Assembly (NCBI GenBank): GCA_963821495.1
Contig: CAWGEA010000004.1
Location: 124,001 to 188,000, forward strand
DNA: 64,000 bases
Direction: 5' to 3'
Origin: AC-32 sp963821495
GTDB taxonomy: Bacteria > Actinomycetota > Thermoleophilia > Gaiellales > Gaiellaceae
The translations under genes were made by a program, and so were the position numbers. This document shows positions 51,175-58,665 of the stretch, piece after piece; within the stretch, counting starts at the first letter, position 1; every line of letters starts with the position of its first letter. Under the pieces are notes generated by a model. That model had not been told where the DNA came from. It was given only the letters and a program-made list of their open reading frames with translations, and did not search any database.

Positions 51175-51222
51175 AGAGCCGCGCGTCTCACCCGGGAGCG
51201 GGATCCCGAGGCGCGCGGCTCT
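51175..51222. terminator. Long inverted repeat, terminator-like
   Basis: AGAGCCGCGCG and CGCGCGGCTCT are perfect 11-base arms with a 26-base centre that holds its own CCCGG/GGATCCCG pairing. No T-run. It lies 19 bases after the small basic protein gene. Confidence 0.55.
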
Positions 51223-51332
51223 GTGCGTGTGGTCAGCCGGCGGCGTGACACGGGCCGTGCTCCCAGACGCCGACCAGTTGCCGGCGGGACGCGGAGAAGC
51301 CAACCCAGAGGTCGACTCACGCTGGCGTTCTC

Positions 51333-52169
51333 TCAGCCGGAGCCTGCGCGTAGCGCAACGAAGGCCGCGACGTCCTCGATCTGCTTGACGCTCAACCGGT
51401 CGCCGAACGAGGGCATCCCGCCCCCACCGGAGCGCACCTTGGACGCAGCGGTGTCGAAGTCCGGCCTCGCCGAGTCGAGGTTCGGGCCGATCTGGCCGCT
51501 CGCAGCGGCGGCCTTCAGCGTGTGGCACGACCCGCAGCCGGCGGTCTTGAAGACCGCCGCGCCGGCCACGGGGTCGGCGCCCGCCGGGAGCACCTCGTGC
51601 TTGACGTGCCGCGCCGGCGAGGCCGTGTTCTGGCTGTAGAGCCAGAGCGCGCTCGTCCACCAGACGGCGATCAGGAGCGCGAACAGCAGCCCGCCGGCGA
51701 GCGGGAGCACGAGACGCGGGAAGCGGTGGAGCCGGACGACCGTCACCTTCGCCGCGAAGGCGCCGTACACGGCGCAGCCGAGCAGCGAGTGCGCGAGCAC
51801 GCGCCCGGTCGGCGAGCGGAAGCCGAGCTTGAAGATGCAGTGGTAGGCGACCGGCAGCGTGCAGACGAAGGCGAGCCGGCCCGACCAGCGGTGAGCCGGG
51901 TTCACCCAGGCCGGCTTCTCCCAGGGCAGCTTGCGAAAGATCCAGGCCGCAGTCAGGAGCTGGAAGCACGCGAGCGCGACGGCGACGGTCGCGAAGCCCG
52001 CCTTCAGGTGCAGTGGGTCGCTGAAGAAGAGCCGGAAGTAGCCCTTCGAGCGCGGGTCGTGGGCCGCGAGCAGCCCGGCGGTCAGCGAGCCAAGCGCAAA
52101 CGCGACCAGCGGCACGGCGAGCCACCGATACGACCGCTGCCCGGGCGCTACTGCGGCGAGCTCCGTCAC
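51333..52169 (-). CDS. DUF6529 membrane domain fused to a c-type cytochrome
   Basis: A 278-residue protein. Residues 1-175 hold about five transmembrane helices of the DUF6529 type, with conserved His in NPAHRWSGRLAFVCTLPVAY and RVLAHSLLGCAVYGAF, possibly haem b ligands. The C-terminal 90 residues are cytochrome c: TAGCGSCHTLKAAA and the Met ligand in GGGGMPSFGDRLS. It looks like a membrane quinol-linked or oxidase-linked electron carrier. Start GTG 52169; divergent from an alpha/beta hydrolase gene. Confidence 0.9.
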   Translation of the reverse strand: MTELAAVAPGQRSYRWLAVPLVAFALGSLTAGLLAAHDPRSKGYFRLFFSDPLHLKAGFATVAVALACFQLLTAAWIFRKLPWEKPAWVNPAHRWSGRLAFVCTLPVAYHCIFKLGFRSPTGRVLAHSLLGCAVYGAFAAKVTVVRLHRFPRLVLPLAGGLLFALLIAVWWTSALWLYSQNTASPARHVKHEVLPAGADPVAGAAVFKTAGCGSCHTLKAAAASGQIGPNLDSARPDFDTAASKVRSGGGGMPSFGDRLSVKQIEDVAAFVALRAGSG

Positions 52170-52275
52170 TGCACTATCGAATCGCAGCAGCAGCGTCGAG
52201 GCAACCTGCCGGCGATACGGCGAGGCACCGCCCTACAGCGACGTCGAGACGGTCCTCGGCACTACTCTCGGCGGG

Positions 52276-52866
52276 GTGCTGGAGCTGGAAACACCGGTCG
52301 GCCCCGCGCGGGTCGAGCTCGACTCCGCCGACTCGCCGGCCGGCGTGCTGGTGCTCGGCCACGGGGCCGGCGGCGGGATCGGCTCGCCCGACCTCGTCGG
52401 CGCGGCGGAGGCGGCACGCGCCGCCGGCCTGAGCGTCGCGCTCGTCGAGCAGCCCTACCGGGTCGCCGGACGCCGATCGCCCGCCCCGGCCGCGCGGCTC
52501 GACGCGGCGTGGGTCTCGGTGATCGCGCAGCTCCCACTCGAGGGCCTGCCGCTCTTCGTCGGCGGCCGCTCCTCGGGCGCGCGCGTAGCCTGCCGCACCG
52601 CCGCAGAGGTCGGAGCCGCGGCAGTGCTCTGTCTGGCGTTTCCGGTTCACCCTCCCGGCAGGCCCGAGAAGAGTCGGCTCGCCGAGCTCGACGCCGTCGA
52701 GGTTCCGACGCTCGTCGTCCAGGGCGAGCGCGACCCGTTCGGGCTCCCGCCGCCTGGACCGAACCGCACCGTCGTCACCGTTCCGGGAACCCATTCGCTG
52801 AGGAGTAGCTCGACGGTGGCGGAGGCCGTCTCGGCGTGGCTTCGCGAGCGCGTGCGCTACGCTTAG
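52276..52866 (+). CDS. Alpha/beta hydrolase (KANL3/Tex30-like)
   Basis: A 196-residue hydrolase. VLVLGHGAGGGIGSPDL is the oxyanion region, the nucleophile Ser is in FVGGRSSGARVACR, the acid in VVQGERDPFGLPP and the His in VPGTHSLRSS. FPVHPPGRPEKSR is typical of the KANL3/Tex30 group. Start GTG 52276. Substrate unknown. Confidence 0.88.
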   Translation: MLELETPVGPARVELDSADSPAGVLVLGHGAGGGIGSPDLVGAAEAARAAGLSVALVEQPYRVAGRRSPAPAARLDAAWVSVIAQLPLEGLPLFVGGRSSGARVACRTAAEVGAAAVLCLAFPVHPPGRPEKSRLAELDAVEVPTLVVQGERDPFGLPPPGPNRTVVTVPGTHSLRSSSTVAEAVSAWLRERVRYA

Positions 52867-52945
52867 AGCTCCACAGAGCGAGTACCTGGTCGGCTCAATG
52901 CCTCCCATCTACCGTTCGCGAGAGGTAGAAGGAGGTGTTTTTTCT

Positions 52946-53158
52946 ATGGCTACAGGAACAGTGAAGTGGTTCAACGACGCCAAGGGGTACGGGTTCATCA
53001 CCCCTGATGACGGCAGCGGCAAGGACCTCTTCGTCCACCACACCGCAATCTCGGGCGACGGCTACAAGTCGCTCGCCGAGGGCGCGAAGGTCGAGTACGA
53101 GGCCGCCGAGGGGCAGAAGGGTCCCGAGGCTAAGAACGTCGTACTGACGGCCGGTTAA
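52946..53158 (+). CDS. Cold-shock protein (CspA family)
   Basis: A 70-residue OB-fold RNA chaperone. It has RNP1 (DAKGYGFITP) and RNP2 (DLFVHHTAI), starts ATGTVKWFND and ends AKNVVLTAG. AAGGAGG lies 10 bases before the ATG with a T-rich spacer (TGTTTTTTCT), which may aid translation in the cold. Followed by a 12-bp hairpin and a degenerate cold-shock paralogue. Confidence 0.97.
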   Translation: MATGTVKWFNDAKGYGFITPDDGSGKDLFVHHTAISGDGYKSLAEGAKVEYEAAEGQKGPEAKNVVLTAG

Positions 53159-53167
53159 CCGAGCGTC

Positions 53168-53195
53168 GGCGCGCGCCGCGGCTGCGGCGCGCGCC
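53168..53195 (+). terminator. Perfect 12-bp hairpin after the cold-shock gene
   Basis: GGCGCGCGCCGC-GGCT-GCGGCGCGCGCC. No T-run; it may end or attenuate the transcript before the next gene, whose ribosome binding site follows 10 bases later. Confidence 0.75.
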
Positions 53196-53217
53196 GCCTC
53201 CAAGGAAAGGACAACCA

Positions 53218-53475
53218 TTGCGAGGACAGATGCTCTGGTTCAACGAGGCCAAGGATCACGGTTTCATCATGACGGACGAGGGCGAGCGCCTCGCGGTCGC
53301 AGGCGAAGGCTTCGCCGTGGGCGAGCGGCCCGTAGGCCGCTGTGCGCACAAGGTGGTCACGTTCGAGATCGACGACAGCGGCGAGACCCGACAGGCGCGG
53401 AACGTGGAGTTCGAGCGGGAGATCTCGGCGCGGCGCGCCCGTCTGGGCGCCGCCAGCCGGGGCATGCGGCGTTAG
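53218..53475 (+). CDS. Degenerate cold-shock-domain protein
   Basis: An 85-residue protein from a TTG start with AAAGGA 7 bases upstream. It aligns with the preceding cold-shock protein: GQMLWFNEAKDHGFIMTDEG against GTVKWFNDAKGYGFITPDDG. RNP1 is kept in outline (DHGFI), while RNP2 FVHH is changed to AVAG, removing the stacking aromatics. A basic C-terminal extension (ISARRARLGAASRGMRR) replaces them. It probably arose by tandem duplication and may bind RNA differently or not at all. Confidence 0.75.
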   Translation: MRGQMLWFNEAKDHGFIMTDEGERLAVAGEGFAVGERPVGRCAHKVVTFEIDDSGETRQARNVEFEREISARRARLGAASRGMRR

Positions 53476-53484
53476 GAGGTCTGA

Positions 53485-53742
53485 ATGGCGAGCAAGAAGC
53501 GACAGCAGACGATCAACAAGCGCAACCGCGAGCGCGCAATCGAGGAGAAGCGAACGCTCAAGCGGTTGCGCAAGCAGGAAAAGCGCGAGGCGGCACGCAA
53601 CGGTGACCCGACGCAGCTCGACGCGCCGGTCGAAGGCGCCGAGCCGGTCGAAGGCGCCGAGCCGGTCGAAGGCGCCGAGCCGGTCGAAGGCGACCTGCAG
53701 GCTGAGCCCGCCGAGGCGCCGGCGGCGGACACTCCGGACTAG
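53485..53742 (+). CDS. Small protein with basic helix and acidic PVEGAE repeats
   Basis: An 85-residue protein. Residues 1-40 are strongly basic and helical (KKRQQTINKRNRERAIEEKR and following), residues 45-70 are four PVEG(AE) repeats, and the end is acidic and Pro/Ala-rich. AGGAGG overlaps the stop of the preceding cold-shock-like gene and lies 7 bases before the ATG, so the two are translationally linked. The charge split suggests a nucleic-acid or ribosome-associated protein; family not recognised. Confidence 0.75.
   Translation: MASKKRQQTINKRNRERAIEEKRTLKRLRKQEKREAARNGDPTQLDAPVEGAEPVEGAEPVEGAEPVEGDLQAEPAEAPAADTPD
53626..53692 (+). repeat. 18-base tandem repeat (3.7 copies)
   Basis: Unit CCGGTCGAAGGCGCCGAG repeated without change in three full copies and one partial copy, encoding PVEGAE. 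Perfect conservation at the DNA level indicates recent slippage expansion. Confidence 0.85.
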
Positions 53743-53755
53743 GCACGTCCGCCCG

Positions 53756-55420
53756 CTAGGCGGGCTCGACGTCGAATGCGAGCATCATCCCGCCCTCGTG
53801 GTGCTCGGCGATGTGGCAATGGGCCATCCAGCGACCGGGGTTCGTCACGTCCAGCAGGATGTCGACGGTCTCGCCGGTCCGCACCAGCACGGTGTCCTTC
53901 CAGACGAGGTTCGGCTCGACGACGCCGTCGCGAGCGAGGATCAGGAACCGTCCGGCGCCGTGGACGTGGAACGGGTGCGGCATCGGGTGGTCGGAGTCGA
54001 GCTCGTTCACCAGCCGCAGCTTGACCTGGTCGCCGACGCGGAAGCGCCAGTCGATGCCGGCGTTCTCGGCACCCGACTCTCGGTCGACGAGCTTCCAGCG
54101 CATGTTCGACGGCGTGGTCAGGCGGTTGACCTCGACCATGTCGTCCTCCCACTCGATGCCCTGGGCGCTCGGCTCGGCATCGCCGTGGCCGTGGTGGTGA
54201 CCGTGCTCGCCCTGACCGTGGTCGTGCCCACCGTGGCGGTGGCCGTGTTGCTCGTGGCCGTGGTGCTCGTGGCCGTGGTGGCCGTGGTGGCCGCCCGCCC
54301 CGGCCAGCTGGGCGGGCACGAGCTTCATGCCGCACTTCGGGCAGCGGTCGGGTTTCTCGCTCGTCACCTCCGGGTGCATCGGGCAGACGAAGCCGCCCTC
54401 CGCTCCCTCGGCCCCGAGGTCCATCTCCGCGACGAACGAGAGCGTCTTGTCGGGGTCCGCGTCGAGGAACGGCGCAATCCGTTCGCGCAGCACGGCCATG
54501 TCGTCGTTCAGGCGCAGCTGCGCGAACGCCTCGGCGTGTGACGGCTCGGCCGCCTCTGCCGAGACGGTTACGCGCCCGAGCGGATACGTCCGCTCGGGCG
54601 TCCGATGCTCGAGCGTCAGCTCGCCGGGCTCCTCGAAGTGCACGTCGACGACCGCGCGCTCCGAGGGGGCGAGCAGCACCTCCTCGACGTGCTCATCGCG
54701 CTCGTAGTGGCCACTGTCCCCGCCGACGAGCTTCAGCCGCGCGCCGGGGAGCGCGACGTTGAAGACGCGCGTGTTCGCGGTGTTCGTCAGGTACAGCCGC
54801 ACGACCTCGCCCCGGCGGGCCTCCAGCGCGAGCTCGGACTCGCCGCCAACGAGCATGACGTTCCCGAACCGGCCCATCGCGACGTGGGTCGTCTCATCGC
54901 CGAAGGCCGCGATCCGTCCGTCCTCGATCAGCACGTCGTCGAGCGTCAGCAGCAGCTCGCGGTTGGCCGGCGGCCAGTAGTCGGGCTCGGCCGGGGTCAC
55001 GAGGATGTTCCCGTACAGGCCGAGCTCCTGGCCGTAGTCCTCGCGGATGTGAGGGTGGTACCAGTAGGCACCGGGGTCGGGCAGGTGCACCTCGTAGGTG
55101 AACGACTCGCCGACCGGGATCGGCGCCTGCGTGTCGTGCGTGCCGTCGAAGCGGTTCTCCAGGCGCAGCCCGTGCCAGTGCACCGTCGCGTCGATGTCGC
55201 CGCGGTTCGTGACGTGGACGGTGAAGGTGGACCCCTCGGGCGCAGCCAGCGTCGGGCCGGGGATCGAGCCGTTGTAGGCGAGCATCCGCACCGTCGCGTC
55301 ACCGATCCGCTTGCGGACCGGTGCGATCTCGAGCTCGTACTCGTCCCCGTCGGCCAACTCCACCGTGTGCGGAGCGGTGGCCTCGGGGAGCCCTTCGATC
55401 TCGGTCGGCACCATCGGCAT
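53756..55420 (-). CDS. Multicopper oxidase with inserted heavy-metal-binding domain and His-rich linker
   Basis: A 554-residue three-domain multicopper oxidase. Copper motifs: ATVHWHGLRL, AYWYHPHIRED, HPMPHPFHVHG and AHCHIAEHHEGGMM (T1 Cys and Met ligand). Between domains two and three sits a heavy-metal-binding module, GGFVCPMHPEVTSEKPDRCP then KCGMKLVP (near residue 345), and a linker of about 45 residues that is nearly all His and Gly. No signal peptide is seen from ATG 55420, so it may be cytoplasmic or start further upstream. Probably copper detoxification or bilirubin-oxidase-like activity. TGATG junction with the preceding monooxygenase gene. Confidence 0.95.
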   Translation of the reverse strand: MPMVPTEIEGLPEATAPHTVELADGDEYELEIAPVRKRIGDATVRMLAYNGSIPGPTLAAPEGSTFTVHVTNRGDIDATVHWHGLRLENRFDGTHDTQAPIPVGESFTYEVHLPDPGAYWYHPHIREDYGQELGLYGNILVTPAEPDYWPPANRELLLTLDDVLIEDGRIAAFGDETTHVAMGRFGNVMLVGGESELALEARRGEVVRLYLTNTANTRVFNVALPGARLKLVGGDSGHYERDEHVEEVLLAPSERAVVDVHFEEPGELTLEHRTPERTYPLGRVTVSAEAAEPSHAEAFAQLRLNDDMAVLRERIAPFLDADPDKTLSFVAEMDLGAEGAEGGFVCPMHPEVTSEKPDRCPKCGMKLVPAQLAGAGGHHGHHGHEHHGHEQHGHRHGGHDHGQGEHGHHHGHGDAEPSAQGIEWEDDMVEVNRLTTPSNMRWKLVDRESGAENAGIDWRFRVGDQVKLRLVNELDSDHPMPHPFHVHGAGRFLILARDGVVEPNLVWKDTVLVRTGETVDILLDVTNPGRWMAHCHIAEHHEGGMMLAFDVEPA

Positions 55421-56493
55421 CAGGCTACTCGAGCGTCCTTGGCCGCGGCGATGTGGCCGGCGATGAACTCCGCATCGTCTTCGACCCAGCCGAGCAGCGC
55501 GGAGCCGCGCGTGTACTGCCACGTGAGCCCGAGGAAGTAGAGACCCGGCACGTCGGTCACGCCGCGCCTGTGCCGCAGCCGCCCCTCATCGTCGAGCACG
55601 GGCACGTCGATCCAGGAGTAGTCCGGGCGGAAGCCCGTCGCCCAGATCACGCCGTCGACCTCGATCTCGCTCCCGTCGGCGAAGCGGACGCTGCGGCCGG
55701 ACGCGGCGACCGCCCGCGGCTTCAGCTCGACGCCGAAGTCGTGCTCGAGCTCGCGCGGCCTCGACCCGATCAGCGTCTCGCGGTGCTGCAGCCGCCGGCC
55801 GAGCCGCGACTCGACGCTCTTGCGCAGGACGCGCGACTTCGTCAGCCACCAGAACAGGTCGCGGCCGAGGATCCGCTGCGGCAGCGGCGTCTGGCGTGAT
55901 CCGACCGACAGCACCACCGTGCGCGTGGCCGCGAGCTCTTTCGCGATCTGGAAGCCGGTGTTACCGCCGCCGACTACGAGCACGATGCCGTAGGGAATCT
56001 CTCCCGGCCGGCGGTAGCCGGTGCTGTGAACCTGGACGACGTCCTCGTCGAGATCGCTCGCGAGCGGCGGGACGAACGGCGCCTGGAACGGGCCGGTCGC
56101 GACGACGACCTGCTCGGCCTGGACGGTTCCGCCGTCGACGTCGAGCACGAACCCTCCGGCGTCGGCCGCGAGCCTCCGCACGTCGCTGCTCAGTCGGACG
56201 GGCAGCTCGAGCTCGCTCGCGTAGTGCTCGAGGTAGGCGACCACCTCGTCGCGGCCCGGGTAGCCGTCGGGATCGCCGGGAAAGGGCAGTGCCGGCAGGC
56301 TGTCGTAGCGGCGCGGCGTGAACAGCGTCAGCGAGTCCCAGCGCTCGCGCCACGCCGGGGCGATCGCGTCGCCGCGCTCGAGGATCGTGAACCGCCCCTC
56401 GTCGCGGGCCAGGAAGTAGCCGGCCGCCAGGCCGGCCTGCCCCGCGCCGACCACCGCGACCTCGTACGACGATTGGCGACCCGCCTGCGCCAT
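55420..56493 (-). CDS. Flavin-containing monooxygenase-like FAD/NADPH oxidoreductase
   Basis: A 357-residue flavoprotein. FAD motif EVAVVGAGQAGLAAGYFL at residues 10-27, the NADPH motif VLVVGGGNTGFQIAKEL in the middle, and VDGVIWATGFRPDYSWI near the C-terminus, as in CzcO/YhdS-type monooxygenases linked to metal resistance. It shares one base with the multicopper oxidase start, so the two are co-expressed, which suits a metal or peroxide stress role. Confidence 0.94.
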   Translation of the reverse strand: MAQAGRQSSYEVAVVGAGQAGLAAGYFLARDEGRFTILERGDAIAPAWRERWDSLTLFTPRRYDSLPALPFPGDPDGYPGRDEVVAYLEHYASELELPVRLSSDVRRLAADAGGFVLDVDGGTVQAEQVVVATGPFQAPFVPPLASDLDEDVVQVHSTGYRRPGEIPYGIVLVVGGGNTGFQIAKELAATRTVVLSVGSRQTPLPQRILGRDLFWWLTKSRVLRKSVESRLGRRLQHRETLIGSRPRELEHDFGVELKPRAVAASGRSVRFADGSEIEVDGVIWATGFRPDYSWIDVPVLDDEGRLRHRRGVTDVPGLYFLGLTWQYTRGSALLGWVEDDAEFIAGHIAAAKDARVA

Positions 56494-56567
56494 GGACCCC
56501 GCGGGATCGTAGCCGAGGTGACCCGGCGGCCTAACCCGTTCTCGCCGTCGGAGTCGAAGTTCACGAC

Positions 56568-57329
56568 GTGAGAGCCCTGGCCCCGGTCGTGCTCGCCGCG
56601 CTTCTCCTGCTCACAGGCTGCGGAGGAGGCGGCTCCTCGACTCCTGCCAGGCCAGCGGTCGTCGGGCCGATCGGCCAGGGCGGCGAGGGCGTCTGGCTCT
56701 TCCGGCCGGCGGGGAAGCCGAAGCGGATCGTGATCTTCTTCCACGGCCAGGGCGGGCCCGAGGAGACGACGCCTGCGAACCACCGGCCCTGGATCGACCA
56801 TCTCGTGCGGCGCGGCGCGATCGTCCTCTACCCGCGCTACGAGACCGACTACAGCGGCGCCGTTCTCGACGCCGCCGCGAAAGGCGTCCGGCACGCGATG
56901 CAGCGGCTCGGACCGCAGACGCTGCCGGTGCTCGCTCTCGGCTACTCGCGCGGCGCGGCGCTCGCGGTCGAGTACGCCGCGGTGGCGCCTGCCCGGCACC
57001 TGCCCGTGCCGGACACGATCGAGAGCGTCAACCCCGTGCCCTACGGAGAACAGGCGCGGATCGTCAACCTGCGGCCCATCCGCGGGAGCACGAACCTCGC
57101 GATCCTCGTCAGCGAGGAGGACCCGCACGCGACCGACGGGATGACGCTGCTGCTCGAGCGGCTCCGGAAAGCCGGCTTCCCCGCCGACCGGGTGCAGCTG
57201 CACGTCGCGCGCTCGCACGGTTCGTTCACGGCAGACCACCTGGCGCCGCTGAGCTCGTCCGCCCCCGCCCGCGCCGCGTACTGGGCTCCGACCGATGCGT
57301 TGATCGCCACCCTCACGCGCTCGCACTAG
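56568..57329 (+). CDS. Lipoprotein alpha/beta hydrolase
   Basis: A 253-residue lipoprotein: PVVLAALLLLTGCGGG has the lipobox LLTGC with Cys at 18. The hydrolase domain has IVIFFHGQGGPEE (oxyanion loop), nucleophile Ser in ALGYSRGAALAVEY, acid in ILVSEEDPHATDG and His in VARSHGSFTADH. GTG start, divergent from the monooxygenase gene. An envelope esterase or lipase of unknown substrate. Confidence 0.9.
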   Translation: MRALAPVVLAALLLLTGCGGGGSSTPARPAVVGPIGQGGEGVWLFRPAGKPKRIVIFFHGQGGPEETTPANHRPWIDHLVRRGAIVLYPRYETDYSGAVLDAAAKGVRHAMQRLGPQTLPVLALGYSRGAALAVEYAAVAPARHLPVPDTIESVNPVPYGEQARIVNLRPIRGSTNLAILVSEEDPHATDGMTLLLERLRKAGFPADRVQLHVARSHGSFTADHLAPLSSSAPARAAYWAPTDALIATLTRSH

Positions 57330-57750
57330 CGCAGGAAGACGCAAGCTCCTGCCTTTGCCCTGGGGGTCGGCGTCCCGTTGCCCACCTTCGACTCGACCCA
57401 TTGAAAACCATCTGCTTCCGTGTTAGGAAGGGTCACGCGGCAGGGGTGGTGCGCGGCAATCTGACTGCGGCCCTTGGCAATCGCGCTCGCGGCCGAGCGC
57501 GAATCACCGACGTTCCCCTGCCGCCCATGCCTTTCGCCGTCCGGGCCAGACGCAACTACCACCGCTCTTGTCATCATCTGTAGGAACCGGGCGGATGCGC
57601 TCCAACGCACGGTGGGCCGCCACCCCAGGCAGGGGCAAGTCCGCCCGGCCCCACCCGCGGCAGATCCCGCTGAAGCGGCAGCCTTGCGGCCAGCCGTTTT
57701 CGTCTCGTGCCGTAGACTCGTGCAGCCGCTCCGGCCCCGAGGAAGGAGGA
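57330..57750. other. Gap of 421 bases without a recognisable gene
   Basis: Several overlapping open frames exist but none shows codon bias or family motifs. No promoter pair, tRNA or repeat was recognised. Confidence 0.6.
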
Positions 57751-58101
57751 ACGTCGACCTCGCCGGGCCATCCACTTGCGATCTTCCGGCGAGCTCTCCA
57801 GCGCGAGAACCTGACCGTCGCAGAGGCGGTGGCGAAGGAGCTGCCACGGCTCGACCTGACCGACGCGCTCGAGCTGACGATGCTGATCGCGCGCAAGGAC
57901 CCGCGCCGGCATCCGCGGGTCGCGGCGCGCTGGTTGCTGCGCTACCTCGAGGAATGCGAGGAGACCACGATCGACGAGGCGGCGATGGTCGCAGCCTGCC
58001 TTGCGGCCCTCGCGGGACACCGACACCGAGGCGCGGCGTTGAGTCTTCGGGCCCTGGCCGCCAGGGCGACCAGTCGAGCGCGAACTCGCGACGTAGGCTG
58101 A
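57751..58101 (+). CDS. Conserved helical protein of unknown function
   Basis: A 116-residue protein. The core FRRALQRENLTVAEAVAKEL, DLTDALELTMLIARKDPRRH and PRVAARWLLRYLEE resembles a short helical protein common in Thermoleophilia. The expected N-terminus (STSPGHPLAIFRRAL) has no ATG/GTG/TTG in place; an ACG occurs at 57751, right after GAGGAAGGAGGA. The nearest canonical alternatives are an unlikely ATG at 57595, far upstream, or a GTG inside the conserved helix. Start therefore uncertain; function unknown. Confidence 0.7.
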   Translation, partial: TSTSPGHPLAIFRRALQRENLTVAEAVAKELPRLDLTDALELTMLIARKDPRRHPRVAARWLLRYLEECEETTIDEAAMVAACLAALAGHRHRGAALSLRALAARATSRARTRDVG

Positions 58102-58153
58102 GCGCGAGCCCGGGATCCGGGAACGCAGCCCCAGGCGCGCCGCGCACTCAGCC
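58096..58153. terminator. Inverted repeat between converging genes
   Basis: GGCTGAG (58096-58102) and CTCAGCC (58147-58153) are perfect arms containing both stop codons; CCCGG/CCGGG pairing lies between. Weak terminator candidate. Confidence 0.4.
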
Positions 58154-58471
58154 GTTCAGGCGCGCATAGCGGAACAGCGAGGCTGACGTGGCGCGCCGGA
58201 AGCGAAGCTCGTACCACTCGGCGCCGGGCGCCCGGCGCATACGCTCCCACCCCTGGGCCAGGAGATCGGTCTCGAGGGCAGCGAGTGCGGCACGTGCACT
58301 CGGGTTCTCCTTGGCGGGCTTGCCGTCCTTCCAGGGAAGACGCCATGCTCGAAAGGACTGCGAGACAAAGGGCGCCCCGGGGCTACGCGGCTCCCGGGCA
58401 TAGAACTGCGCTGTCACGTAGCCTCTCGAGAGCCCGATCGAACATCGCTGTTGCGGCGGCGTTTTCGTCAC
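58148..58471 (-). CDS. Uncharacterised actinobacterial protein
   Basis: About 107 residues from GTG 58471. RCSIGLSRGYVTAQFYAREP recalls a short actinobacterial family starting C-E-I-x-W-x-R-G-Y-V, and the end (LLAQGWERMRRAPGAEWYEL then RFRRA) fits the same family. The open frame extends upstream to 58603 without family-like sequence, so the start is uncertain and a decayed N-terminus is possible. No function known. Confidence 0.6.
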   Translation of the reverse strand: MTKTPPQQRCSIGLSRGYVTAQFYAREPRSPGAPFVSQSFRAWRLPWKDGKPAKENPSARAALAALETDLLAQGWERMRRAPGAEWYELRFRRATSASLFRYARLNG

Positions 58472-58665
58472 GACCCAAGACGGACAATGGATCAAGAGGT
58501 CCGAGCGCCGCATCTCGGAAGGCTCGAGCTTTGTCCCCCCGTCGAGTTGTGGCCACCATGATCGCGGACGAGGCTCGAGGACGCAACTGACACGGATCGG
58601 CACACCGAGGCCGATCGCCGGAGAACCGTGACGCCGGACGAAGTACCGCTAGGGTCGCGCGCAGC

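Noticed and set aside
53626..53692. CRISPR-like short repeats
   Set aside because: The 18-base units are directly adjacent without spacers and encode PVEGAE in frame.
54180..54300. Repetitive GTGG/CCGTGG stretch as a possible repeat array
   Set aside because: It is the coding sequence of the His-rich linker in the multicopper oxidase; spacing is irregular and no spacers exist.
57401..57720. Several open frames of 60-230 codons in the gap after the lipoprotein hydrolase gene
   Set aside because: None has a ribosome binding site, family motif or consistent codon bias; they overlap on both strands.
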